A stretch of 64,000 bases of DNA, taken from contig JBKBSF010000010.1 of NCBI GenBank assembly GCA_046291875.1, positions 1 to 64,000 on the forward strand. The letters run 5' to 3'. The notes under the pieces are model-generated. The model saw nothing but the letters and a program-made list of their open reading frames with translations. It was not told the DNA's origin and did no database searches. This DNA comes from SKVR01 sp046291875 (lineage in GTDB: Bacteria; Bacteroidota; Bacteroidia; Bacteroidales; UBA7960). How positions within the stretch are numbered: position 1 is the stretch's first letter; the number at the start of each line of letters is the position of its first letter. Below, piece by piece: positions 33,447 through 42,128 of the stretch. The translations under genes and the position numbers were made by a program.

Positions 33447-34344
33447 AGTTCCTGTAGTCTCAGCACTTATGATCACCTACAATCATGAACCTTTTATAGC
33501 CCAGGCCATAGAAGGGGTTCTGATGCAGGAAACGAATTTTAAAGTTGAACTGGTGATTGGAGAGGATTGCTCCACCGATGGCACCCGGCAAATATGCGAA
33601 ACCTATGCTGCCCAATACCCCGACCAGATAAGGTTACTACCCTCTGAGAAGAACCTGGGCATGATGCCCAATTTTATCCGGACGTTGCAGGCATGCGAGG
33701 GGAAATATATTGCCCTCTGTGAAGGTGATGACTACTGGACCGATCCATTGAAGTTGCAAAAGCAGGTGGATTTTTTGGAAGTGAATGATAGATATGTAGC
33801 AGTGTTTCATAACTCTGAGTATTTTGATACAATTAATGGAGTTAAAAGGAATTATCATGATTGGTATGACAATAAGGATATCTCGCCAGAGCAGATGATA
33901 TTAGGTGGAGGATATATTTATCCAACAGCCTCTCTTTTGTTTCGAAAACCAATTACTGAAAACTATCCTGACTTTTTATTGAATGCAAAGGCTGGAGATA
34001 GGGCCATTTCCCTTTTTTTGATAACAAAAGGAAGGTTTTACTATATTGCCGAGAAAATGTCAGTTTATCGTTTTCACCAAGGAGGAGTAAGCTTTTCTGA
34101 CACAGTAAGTCCTGACAGCCATTCAAAAAGAGTTCAGAGTAACATGGACTTGTTAAAAGAGTTTGATTTATTTTCAAACGGAGTTTACAATGGCGTTGTC
34201 AAGAATGCGAAAATATCTATGATATTAAGTCTCCTTGCTTCTCGTCCCGTTAATTTATTTAGAGATTACAAGTGGCTTAAGACGCTTCCGCTAAGAGATG
34301 CTTTGTATGTTCTTAGGAAATATTCGTATTGTTGGAGTTGTTGA
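33436..34344 (+). CDS. Glycosyltransferase family 2
   Basis: A 302-aa GT-A glycosyltransferase. It begins VSALMITYNHEPFIAQAIEGVL and continues with GEDCSTDGT and the metal-binding CEGDDYWTDPLKLQKQV segment. These match GT2 enzymes that extend surface glycans at the cytoplasmic face. The ATG at 33436 (MKNEVPVVS) is preferred over ATG 33421 because of spacing; both overlap the previous gene. The 3' half is AT-rich. Donor and acceptor unknown. Confidence 0.88.
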   Translation: MKNEVPVVSALMITYNHEPFIAQAIEGVLMQETNFKVELVIGEDCSTDGTRQICETYAAQYPDQIRLLPSEKNLGMMPNFIRTLQACEGKYIALCEGDDYWTDPLKLQKQVDFLEVNDRYVAVFHNSEYFDTINGVKRNYHDWYDNKDISPEQMILGGGYIYPTASLLFRKPITENYPDFLLNAKAGDRAISLFLITKGRFYYIAEKMSVYRFHQGGVSFSDTVSPDSHSKRVQSNMDLLKEFDLFSNGVYNGVVKNAKISMILSLLASRPVNLFRDYKWLKTLPLRDALYVLRKYSYCWSC

Positions 34345-34438
34345 TTTGTACTACTTGATTCATAGTATTTGCAATAACCGCAGAAAATATTGTAATGTAA
34401 AGAATTAGGTGTTTTTTTTATCTGCAAAAAGTAACTGA

Positions 34439-35320
34439 ATGAAAGACATGATATCATTTGTTATTGGCTATGTTTTTGGGGTTTGGTTCCGGTTTTCTAT
34501 ATACATATATCATAAGTTGTTTTTTTGTTTTAGGAATGAAAGCATTATTAATGGGTTGAAAAAGACAATGGTCATGCCTGGCCTTATAAAGCATCCAGTT
34601 CTTCAACGAGGAGATTCTGTTCAGATGATCGGAGTCCTTAATAATAAATCATCTGAGAAGGTTGGGCGAAAAGTCGTTTATTCTTGCGTAACTGGAGATT
34701 ATGATAACATTCAACCTTTATTTTACAAATCAAAAGATTGCGACTACATCCTATTTACTGATAACCCTAGTTTGAAACCAGAGGGGTGGGAAGTAAGATT
34801 GATGAATAATTTCCCTGTCCAAAATAGAGTTTTATTGGCAAAAATGCCAAAGGTTTTGCCGCATCGCTTTTTGAAAGAATATGATTATAGTATATGGATA
34901 GATGGTAATTATGACTTAATTGGGGATATTTCGGAGCTTATCAGTTATTTAGATACTCGTCCATTAGGATTATTTCCTCATTCAAATGGTCACAAAACAA
35001 TTGAACAAGAAGCACTAAAAGTTATCGAACTGAAAAAAGCGGATCCAGTTATTGTAAAAAAGCAGCTTCGTAATTACAAATCCAAAGGTTTTCCAGATAA
35101 TTTGGGGGTCTATGAGGCCGGTATTTTAGTGCGTAAACATTTTGATGATCACCTAATGGAGGTTATGGAGGCATGGTGGCATGAAATAAAGAATTATTCA
35201 GCCAGGGATCAATTAAGTTTACCTTACGTTTTATGGAAGCATAAACTGGATTTTAAGGTATTAAAAGGAAATAACAGAAAATCTGAATTATTTGTTTTAA
35301 GGCCTCACGCGAATCTTTAG
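34439..35320 (+). CDS. DUF616/TOD1-like glycosyltransferase
   Basis: A 293-aa protein. After a hydrophobic N-terminus (ISFVIGYVFGVWFRFSIYIY) the domain reads VVYSCVTGDYDNIQPL, DYILFTDNP, MPKVLPHRFLKEYDYSIWIDGNYDL, FPHSNGHKTIEQEA and a late RDQLSLPYVLWKH. These are the blocks of the DUF616/MUCI70-TOD1 glycosyltransferase domain. The IDGNYDL segment probably supplies the DxD-like metal site. Strongly AT-rich relative to flanking genes. Nine bases separate it from the next gene. Confidence 0.82.
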   Translation: MKDMISFVIGYVFGVWFRFSIYIYHKLFFCFRNESIINGLKKTMVMPGLIKHPVLQRGDSVQMIGVLNNKSSEKVGRKVVYSCVTGDYDNIQPLFYKSKDCDYILFTDNPSLKPEGWEVRLMNNFPVQNRVLLAKMPKVLPHRFLKEYDYSIWIDGNYDLIGDISELISYLDTRPLGLFPHSNGHKTIEQEALKVIELKKADPVIVKKQLRNYKSKGFPDNLGVYEAGILVRKHFDDHLMEVMEAWWHEIKNYSARDQLSLPYVLWKHKLDFKVLKGNNRKSELFVLRPHANL

Positions 35321-35329
35321 AGTTATCTT

Positions 35330-36541
35330 ATGAGTAAAATCAGAAGTATATTACTTCTACTGTCAATACTGTTCTCTCGATTTTTTTTGATGTTTATGGT
35401 GTTTTTTGTATTTCACCAAAGAAATGTCAGGAAAAAGGAGGGGCTTCTTTTTTTAGAAGTCTTTCCCATCGAAAACACTGGCTACCAATACCGCGCAAAG
35501 AAATGGGCCGATTTTTTTGCAGAAAATGGTTATCCTTGTGATGTGAAAACTTTGGTTGCCAACAAGCAAGAGTTTGATGGATTATTGAGAGAGAAGGATC
35601 TTTCGCTTTTTTTTATCAAAAGTTTGTGGCGACGTTTTTTTCAATTACTCATAGTGCATCGCTACAAAACCATCATTGTTAGACGGGAATTGTTGTTGTT
35701 TAATGATTATGGCAATTTGTTTCTGGAGAAATTCCTTTTGAAAATTCATCCTAATGTTATCCTCGATTTTGATGATGATATTGCCGCCAGCAAGCGAGAG
35801 CCCAGAGAGGTTAGCTCATTGTACGGGCGTTTGATGCTGGAAAATGGCAACAAATTCTCAGAAAGCCTACATTTGTATCCGCGTTTCATTGTGGGGTCGG
35901 GTTACCTGAAAGAATATTTACTGACCAGACGACCCGAACTTTCGTCGGATAATGTTTTGGTTGTGCCCACCTGTGTGGATTATGAGCGGCATGCCTCCCA
36001 TTATTACCCTGAAGATAAAACCAAAAGAACCCTTGGTTGGGTTGGTATTCCGGAGAACCTTGTTCAATTGGATTTTTTGATTCCAATCCTCAATCGTTTG
36101 GCAGAATCTTTTACTTTTGAATTGCTGATAATCTCCAGCCGGCCCTATCAACCTGAAGGTGCTCTATTTGAAGTTGTCAACCTGACCTGGGACTGGAGCC
36201 ATGAAATTGCGTATCTTCAGAAGATTGATGTGGGTTTGATGCCCTTGGAGGACACCCCGGCTGCGAGGGGTAAATGTGGTTTTAAACTGATACAATATAT
36301 GGGACTGGGGATCCCGGCGATTGGGTCGGCGGTTACAGTCAATAAAGAGATAATTGCCAGCAAAGATATGGGTTGGCTAGTAATTACCCCCAATGAGTGG
36401 GAGAATGCTCTTGTTGATGCATTATCGATGTCTCCTGAGCTGTTGGCAAGGATGGGAGCTCGGGCCAGGTTGCATGTTGAAAAAAACTATTCGTTTACTG
36501 CGAATTTTGAAAATTACAAATCCTTTGTAAGTTCCGAATAA
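35330..36541 (+). CDS. GT-B glycosyltransferase (GT1/GT4-like) with N-terminal membrane anchor
   Basis: A 403-aa enzyme. The first ~28 residues are hydrophobic (SILLLLSILFSRFFLMFMVFFVF). The C-terminal half has GT-B features: TLGWVGIPENL, then IDVGLMPLEDTPAARGKCGFKLIQYMGLGIPAIGS, the sugar-nucleotide loop typical of GT4, with ENYSFTANFENY at the end. AT-rich. The next gene starts right after its stop codon, suggesting coupled translation. Confidence 0.84.
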   Translation: MSKIRSILLLLSILFSRFFLMFMVFFVFHQRNVRKKEGLLFLEVFPIENTGYQYRAKKWADFFAENGYPCDVKTLVANKQEFDGLLREKDLSLFFIKSLWRRFFQLLIVHRYKTIIVRRELLLFNDYGNLFLEKFLLKIHPNVILDFDDDIAASKREPREVSSLYGRLMLENGNKFSESLHLYPRFIVGSGYLKEYLLTRRPELSSDNVLVVPTCVDYERHASHYYPEDKTKRTLGWVGIPENLVQLDFLIPILNRLAESFTFELLIISSRPYQPEGALFEVVNLTWDWSHEIAYLQKIDVGLMPLEDTPAARGKCGFKLIQYMGLGIPAIGSAVTVNKEIIASKDMGWLVITPNEWENALVDALSMSPELLARMGARARLHVEKNYSFTANFENYKSFVSSE

Positions 36542-37204
36542 ATGAAGAAGATACTGGAAGATTTACGTGCCTATCTTGCCATAAGGGTCAAATATCCGGG
36601 CAGGTGGCCTATGTCGGTAGTAGAGTCTGCCATACCTTCATCCACCAGACTGGAGGAACCTGTGGATATTAAGCGTAATGTTATGATAAGCTCTGCTGTG
36701 GAGCGTATTGGGGCATACACCTATATAGGCAATGGCGCGAGTATCTTCGAATGCCGGCAAATCGGTCGTTTTTGTTCAATCTCGCATGGGGTTAAGTTAG
36801 GGGTAAGCAATCATGCCCTTGATCATGTATCAAGCAATGCTTACTTTTACTCGAAGTCCAAAGGCTGGCTGGAGGAATCCAGTTTTAATGAACAAGAAAC
36901 CCAATGTTGCATTGTGGAGCATGATGTTCTGATTTCGGCCAATGCAATTGTGATGAATGGTGTAAGCTTAGGGACAGGAAGCGTGATAGGTGCCGGCGCA
37001 TTTGTAAATAGCGATGTACCCCCCTACGCTATTTACGCAGGAACCCCTGCACGATTAATACGCTACAGGTTTCCAGATGAAATAGTTCAGGATTTACTGC
37101 AATCAGCATGGTGGTTAGAGGGTGAGCCTGTATTACGGTCGCTAAGTCCTTATTTTAATAATCCTCAGGAATTTTTGCTTCAGTTGAGTCGCATAAGAAA
37201 GTGA
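36542..37204 (+). CDS. CatB-like hexapeptide O-acyltransferase
   Basis: A 220-aa left-handed beta-helix enzyme. It has IGAYTYIGNGASIFECRQIGRFCSISHGVKLGVSNHALDHVSSNAYFY (the XAT/CatB signature with its catalytic His), then VLISANAIVMNGVSLGTGSVIGAGAFVNSDVPPYAIYAGTPARLIRYRF. It probably O-acetylates a glycan residue. The ATG is immediately after the preceding stop codon (no gap). Confidence 0.86.
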   Translation: MKKILEDLRAYLAIRVKYPGRWPMSVVESAIPSSTRLEEPVDIKRNVMISSAVERIGAYTYIGNGASIFECRQIGRFCSISHGVKLGVSNHALDHVSSNAYFYSKSKGWLEESSFNEQETQCCIVEHDVLISANAIVMNGVSLGTGSVIGAGAFVNSDVPPYAIYAGTPARLIRYRFPDEIVQDLLQSAWWLEGEPVLRSLSPYFNNPQEFLLQLSRIRK

Positions 37205-37237
37205 ATTGCATAATCCTGTGAGTATCCCTGTTTAATT

Positions 37238-38437
37238 ATGAAGCGAACAATCGCCTTTTTGGTCAATACCAGTTTGGAGTTTAATGTTAGGGCCGTTAAG
37301 ACCCTTAAGTCGCTGGCAAAGGAATTTGAAATAGTTGTTTTTCAAAATGGCGAAATAGTAATTCCAGATGCTTTAAAAACCATTGCTGGGATTGATTACT
37401 GCGATATAAGCCATACGCTTAAAGGGCACCCCCTGGATGTTCATTTGTGTATTGGAAATGATTTTTTTCATGCACGTTTTGTTATTGAGGAAATATTAAG
37501 CAAGAAGGGTATTTCCCTGGATTGCGTTTACGTGGTTGATTTTCCCACGCTTAAAACAGGTTGGTATGTGGCACGAAAAGCAGGTGCCAAACTGGTGTAT
37601 GATTCCTATGAGCTCTATGTGGAGACTCTTAATCAATATTATCCGATACATCAACCAGGATTTAAAAAGTGGATTTTTCATCTCTTAATCTTTGTTTCAA
37701 GGAGAGTTAACAGATATCGGGAGGCAAGACTTATGCGTAAAGTCGATCTTTTGATAACTACCTGTAAGAGTTATTTGGATTATTTTTATCGGCATTATCA
37801 GGTAAAACAGGCTGCCATCATTCGTAATACCCCTGAGTTTGTTGATTATGCAGATATCAAGCCAGTGAATCTTCATCAAGCGTATCAAATACCCTTAGGT
37901 AAGAGAATTGTTTTGTACATTGGTACATTCAATGCAGGGCGAAGTCTTGATAAACTCGTGCTTGCCGGTAAATACTTAGATGAACATACGCATATTCTCT
38001 TATTGGGCTTTGGGTCGCTCAGAGGCTATCTTGAAGAGCTGATAAAAGCGCATGCCATTACCAATGTGACCATTGCAGGCCCCTTTGAAATGCAGGATAC
38101 TTTGTCGCTTATAAAAGGAGCGGAGCTGGGTGTATTGTTTACCGATGCAACAAATCTGTCTAAATATTTGAGCTCTGCCAATAAAGTTTTTGATTATATG
38201 ATGGCAGGCGTTCCTGTTTTGCTTTCGGATACGCCTGAAAATTCTGAGATGCTAGAGAAGGTTGGTAATGGGGTGTTGATTTCTGAACTTTCCGTGGTTG
38301 AGGTTGCAACGAAGATTAAAATGGTCCTAAACAGTGAAAAAATAAATGATATGAAAATGAGAGGATTGGTGTATTCATCCAAAGAGGGTAATTGGGCTGA
38401 AGAAGAATTAAAGCTTTTGAGAATAATTCGTGTTTGA
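37238..38437 (+). CDS. Glycosyltransferase family 4
   Basis: A 399-aa GT-B enzyme. The N-domain begins TIAFLVNTSLEFNVRAVKTLKSLAKEF and has AKLVYDSYELYVE. The C-domain has KRIVLYIGTFNAGRSLDKLVLAGK, ILLLGFGSLRGYLEELIK and the donor loop LGVLFTDATNLSKYLSSANKVFDYMMAGVPVL. AT-rich. Likely transfers one sugar of the repeat unit. A 150-base AT-rich gap to the radical SAM gene shows no recognised element. Confidence 0.86.
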   Translation: MKRTIAFLVNTSLEFNVRAVKTLKSLAKEFEIVVFQNGEIVIPDALKTIAGIDYCDISHTLKGHPLDVHLCIGNDFFHARFVIEEILSKKGISLDCVYVVDFPTLKTGWYVARKAGAKLVYDSYELYVETLNQYYPIHQPGFKKWIFHLLIFVSRRVNRYREARLMRKVDLLITTCKSYLDYFYRHYQVKQAAIIRNTPEFVDYADIKPVNLHQAYQIPLGKRIVLYIGTFNAGRSLDKLVLAGKYLDEHTHILLLGFGSLRGYLEELIKAHAITNVTIAGPFEMQDTLSLIKGAELGVLFTDATNLSKYLSSANKVFDYMMAGVPVLLSDTPENSEMLEKVGNGVLISELSVVEVATKIKMVLNSEKINDMKMRGLVYSSKEGNWAEEELKLLRIIRV

Positions 38438-38590
38438 TTCTTCAGACTTCAAATATTATGTTAGGAATGTATTTTTTAAAGTTTCAACAGGATTGTATTC
38501 GAATTCAGTTTCGTAAAGATGTTTCTTTTTTGTCATGATGATTATTCAGGAAAAGTACAGAGTTATGTTTAACAAACTAAATTTTAAAAA

Positions 38591-39880
38591 TTGAATAAAG
38601 GTGATAACGACAGAATACCTTGTCATTTTCCTTGGACAAGTGTTTATTTAGCACCCAATGGCTCTGTAAAGCACTGCTGTAATACTAATATCAGTAGTTT
38701 GGGTAACTTAAACGAATCTTCCTTTGCGGAGATTTGGAATGGAGATTCTTATAAATTCGTTCGTGAGAAGATTTCCGCTGGCGATTTTGAGGGTGCCCAT
38801 TGTAACCCAAATTGTGAGGGATTACGCACTGGTAAAGGTTATCCATGGCCTGAAGAAGCTTCTGGTTCGCAAGCAATAGTTTCTAACGAGCAGAAAGGGC
38901 GTCAGAATTTCCACAACACTCAGAGTATCATTGATCATTACCCTCTTTTTTTGCAACTTGAATTCACAAACAATTGCAATCTGCGATGTGTAATGTGTTT
39001 TTATGAGTTTAAACCTCCCTATGATATCATTACAGATCAGGCAGTAGAGAAAATACTTGATGTTTCCGGTTATGCGAAAACTGTTGCCTTGATGGGGGGG
39101 GAGGTCTTTATGAACAAATGCGATCTCCGGTTTATCGATTCATACACACAGGAAGAGGGCGCCACCATGGGTTTTATAACCAACGGTACCTACCTAAATG
39201 ATCATATAGTAGAAAAGCTGAAAAAGTATAAATCCATGTGGATGCAAATATCCATCGATGGCGCCGAAAAGGAGGTGTATGAAAAAGTTCGCAGAAAGGG
39301 AAATTGGGATGTTGTGGATCGAAACATAAGACAAATCGTAAAGCAGTCCAGAGAGCTTAATGCATCAGGATACAACTGGAGTATTTCACTTTCCTATGTT
39401 GTAATGGCTTCCAATTTAAAAGATTTGCCCAATGCAATAGCTTATGCAACTGGGTTAAACATACCAATTGGTTTTTATCCGGTAAAAGGATTTCATTTAT
39501 TGGATGAGAATATATTTGTTTATTCAAAAGTTCGGAATTTTAATAGCGATTGGAGATCTATTCTTGATAAATCTTATGAGCTTCTGGAATTAAATAAGAA
39601 TACCTATTCATACGCTAAAAGTGTATTACTTTGTCTTGATGACATTAAAAATTGTCTGGAGGGTCCTAAGATCAATCGGCCACCCCGATGGCTTTTTTCT
39701 TTTGCACGGTTCTTATTCAGAAGTGATGCAGATAAAAAAGCTCAGGGTTTATCGGTAAAAGACCGAAAAACAGGTCATTTAATCGAATTGTACTACAATT
39801 GGAGGACAGGTGGCCTGTCCCTGAAGAGCATACTGAAGTATGTGTTTTTTAAGATGAGAAAGAGATTTCGAAAGAATTAG
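38591..39880 (+). CDS. Radical SAM protein with N-terminal SPASM-like domain
   Basis: A 429-aa radical SAM enzyme. Residues 11-75 form a Cys-rich SPASM-like auxiliary cluster domain (CHFPW..HCC..CNPNC, with Cys11, 29, 30, 71, 75). The radical SAM core follows, with CNLRCVMC (Cys129, 133, 136) and MGGEVFMN as the GGE motif. A SPASM before the core is the reverse of the usual order. The start must be TTG at 38591 because the frame is closed just upstream and Cys11 belongs to the domain. It lies inside the glycan locus, so a glycan or lipid modification (dehydrogenation, epimerisation, methyl transfer) is possible; no peptide substrate gene is visible. Confidence 0.86.
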   Translation: MNKGDNDRIPCHFPWTSVYLAPNGSVKHCCNTNISSLGNLNESSFAEIWNGDSYKFVREKISAGDFEGAHCNPNCEGLRTGKGYPWPEEASGSQAIVSNEQKGRQNFHNTQSIIDHYPLFLQLEFTNNCNLRCVMCFYEFKPPYDIITDQAVEKILDVSGYAKTVALMGGEVFMNKCDLRFIDSYTQEEGATMGFITNGTYLNDHIVEKLKKYKSMWMQISIDGAEKEVYEKVRRKGNWDVVDRNIRQIVKQSRELNASGYNWSISLSYVVMASNLKDLPNAIAYATGLNIPIGFYPVKGFHLLDENIFVYSKVRNFNSDWRSILDKSYELLELNKNTYSYAKSVLLCLDDIKNCLEGPKINRPPRWLFSFARFLFRSDADKKAQGLSVKDRKTGHLIELYYNWRTGGLSLKSILKYVFFKMRKRFRKN

Positions 39881-39919
39881 GTCAGGGCTTGTTTTTCGGT
39901 CAAAACTAAATTATTGTTG

Positions 39920-41206
39920 ATGCAGCCGGTGTTAATCATTTCCTATTTTTTCCCACCAGGCAACTTTGCGGGGAGTTATCGTATGCAAGCATGGGCTGAG
40001 TATTTGCATTTGTATGGTTATTACCCGATTGTGGTAACCCGCCATTGGGAAGATAATGCAACCGATTTTACTGCCATCAGCCAGCAAACGCATATTTCCA
40101 GAGAAGATAAAGAAGCTTATACGGTTTACCGCTTGCCCTTTAAAGGGAGCATAAGAGACCGGCTGGTGAAAAGATATGGGGCCGCAGGGAAATTGATTGG
40201 AAAATTTTTCTCATTGTTCCAGGTGCTGGGGCAAAATTACTTTTTACACTCAGTGCCTTATCGCAATTTATATGATTTCTCTCGCACGTTGCTTAAAGAG
40301 AACCCGGATATTCAAATCGTTATTGCCAGTGGCAGGCCATTTTTGTTGTTTCGATTTGGCTATTTGCTAAAAAAGGAGTTTCCGAATATTGCATGGCTGG
40401 TCGATTATCGCGATCCATGGAACTCATGCCCCTTGATTGAACAATCCCTAAAGCAAAAGTGGTTTCGTTTGCTGGAAAAAACTCTGGAGAAAAAGTGGGT
40501 TGCAAAGGCAGATGCCATTGTTACGGTGTCGGAGGGTGTGGCAAGTTCTTTAGGTTGGGTTCTTCCTGGGCGAAAGGTTCATGTTGTTACCAATGGGTTT
40601 GAGGACTTTTTCAAATCACCGGTTCATGCGCCTGCAAACCGTTTTACGATTGCCTACATCGGTAGTTTATACGACAGTCAGCATATTGAAATCTTTTTAG
40701 AGGGGTTCAAGGAATTTATTGCCCAAACCAATCAACCTCCTGAAATAGTTCTTGAATTTCTCGGATTGGGAAACAATTCCTTTCAGAATTCCCGGGTGGA
40801 AAAAGCAATGGCTGGATTTGAGGGGTTTTATAAGATCATACCCTGGTTGCCGAAAAAAGATCTGATGCTCAAGGCGTCCAGTGCCCATTTGCTGCTTTTG
40901 TGTGGGATGCCTGAAAGGAAAGGGACGTATACCGCAAAATTCTTCGATTATCTTTCGCTGCAGAAAAACATTGTCTTATGCCCCTCAGATAAGGATGTGC
41001 TGGAAAAGACCATTCAGGAAACCTGCTCGGGAAGGGTGCTCCATACCCCGGAACAGGTTTGCGAATTTTTGCACGAGGTATATGCGCATTGGCTGGATCA
41101 TAAGTCAATCCCTTACAATGGCAAGCAGGAAGCTTTGCTTACTTTTACCCATAAAAATCAAGTTGAAAGATTGTCTCACATTTTGTCGCGTATTCATCAT
41201 CGATAA
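39920..41206 (+). CDS. Glycosyltransferase family 4
   Basis: A 428-aa GT-B enzyme. It opens VLIISYFFPPGNFAGSYRMQAWAEYL, the WbuB/GT4-type N-terminus, with IAWLVDYRDPWNSCPL and DAIVTVSEGVASSLG in the linker. The C-domain reads FTIAYIGSLYDSQHIEIFLEGFKEF, then TYTAKFFDYLSLQKNIVLCP as the donor loop. I use the ATG at 39920 rather than the TTG two codons upstream. Confidence 0.87.
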   Translation: MQPVLIISYFFPPGNFAGSYRMQAWAEYLHLYGYYPIVVTRHWEDNATDFTAISQQTHISREDKEAYTVYRLPFKGSIRDRLVKRYGAAGKLIGKFFSLFQVLGQNYFLHSVPYRNLYDFSRTLLKENPDIQIVIASGRPFLLFRFGYLLKKEFPNIAWLVDYRDPWNSCPLIEQSLKQKWFRLLEKTLEKKWVAKADAIVTVSEGVASSLGWVLPGRKVHVVTNGFEDFFKSPVHAPANRFTIAYIGSLYDSQHIEIFLEGFKEFIAQTNQPPEIVLEFLGLGNNSFQNSRVEKAMAGFEGFYKIIPWLPKKDLMLKASSAHLLLLCGMPERKGTYTAKFFDYLSLQKNIVLCPSDKDVLEKTIQETCSGRVLHTPEQVCEFLHEVYAHWLDHKSIPYNGKQEALLTFTHKNQVERLSHILSRIHHR

Positions 41207-41216
41207 TGGCTGTATT

Positions 41217-42128
41217 ATGATTGAACCCGGAAATGTTACTACTGTCGAATTACAAAAGTGCACGATTTGCGATTGTGGCAAACTTAGGCCGATGCCAGGT
41301 TTTGAAGATAAGTTTTTACATTCCTGCCGGGATTGTGGTTTCGTATTTACAACCAAAATTCCCACAGAGAAGGAGCTGAAAGATTATTACAACAATTATT
41401 CATATGATAAGGCGTATTATGTATCCCCCATTACCTTGAAAAGGTATGAGGAGATTCTTCAGGGGCTTGCACGCTACAGAAAATTGAACCGTTTGCTGGA
41501 TGTGGGGTGTGGTAATGGGATCTTTCTGGGGGTTGCCCAAAGCATGGGTTGGGAAGTGTATGGGGTAGAGTTCTCTCAAAAAGGGGTGGCGGTTTGCCAG
41601 GAAAATGGTTTGGAAAATGTTTACCAGGGCACCCTGGAAGGACTTTTTCACAAGATACCGGAGGTGGATGTGGTGATCTCTATTGAGGTGCTGGAGCATA
41701 TCAATACGCCCCGTTCGGAAGTAGAGTTGTTTTACCGCAAACTAAGGAATGGGGGTGCCGTTTATCTGACCACACCCAATTTCAACAGCCTGAACCGATA
41801 TCTTACCGGTGCGGATTACGATGTGATTGCCTACCCTGAGCATTTGTCGTATTTTACCCGTAAAACGCTTAGGAGGCTCTTTCAGGACGTAGGTTTCCAA
41901 TGTAAAAACATTCAAACTACGGGGGTGAGCCTGAGTCGTTTCACTAACTCCACAAAAAAGAACACAAAAGAAAACCCATTTGTATCCGAAAGTCAGGATG
42001 AGAAGCTGCGCATTGCCAGCGAAACCAGGGCGCATATGAGGCTGCTCAAAAAAATGGCAAACAGGTTGCTGGATGTCACCGGCACCGGGCTCAGCCTCAA
42101 GGGGTTGTTTGAGAAGCCCTCAGGTTGA
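41217..42128 (+). CDS. Class I SAM-dependent methyltransferase with N-terminal zinc-ribbon
   Basis: A 303-aa protein. An N-terminal CTICDCGKL..HSCRDCGF Cys4 segment resembles the zinc ribbon found in sugar C- or O-methyltransferases. The Rossmann domain has LLDVGCGNGIFLGVAQSMG (motif I), VYGVEFSQKGVAVC and VVISIEVLEHINTP. A glycan or nucleotide-sugar substrate is inferred from the locus. The ATG at 41217 gives a complete Cys4 segment; upstream in-frame codons overlap the preceding gene and lack similarity. The 3' end overlaps the convergent membrane-protein gene by nine bases. Confidence 0.86.
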   Translation: MIEPGNVTTVELQKCTICDCGKLRPMPGFEDKFLHSCRDCGFVFTTKIPTEKELKDYYNNYSYDKAYYVSPITLKRYEEILQGLARYRKLNRLLDVGCGNGIFLGVAQSMGWEVYGVEFSQKGVAVCQENGLENVYQGTLEGLFHKIPEVDVVISIEVLEHINTPRSEVELFYRKLRNGGAVYLTTPNFNSLNRYLTGADYDVIAYPEHLSYFTRKTLRRLFQDVGFQCKNIQTTGVSLSRFTNSTKKNTKENPFVSESQDEKLRIASETRAHMRLLKKMANRLLDVTGTGLSLKGLFEKPSG

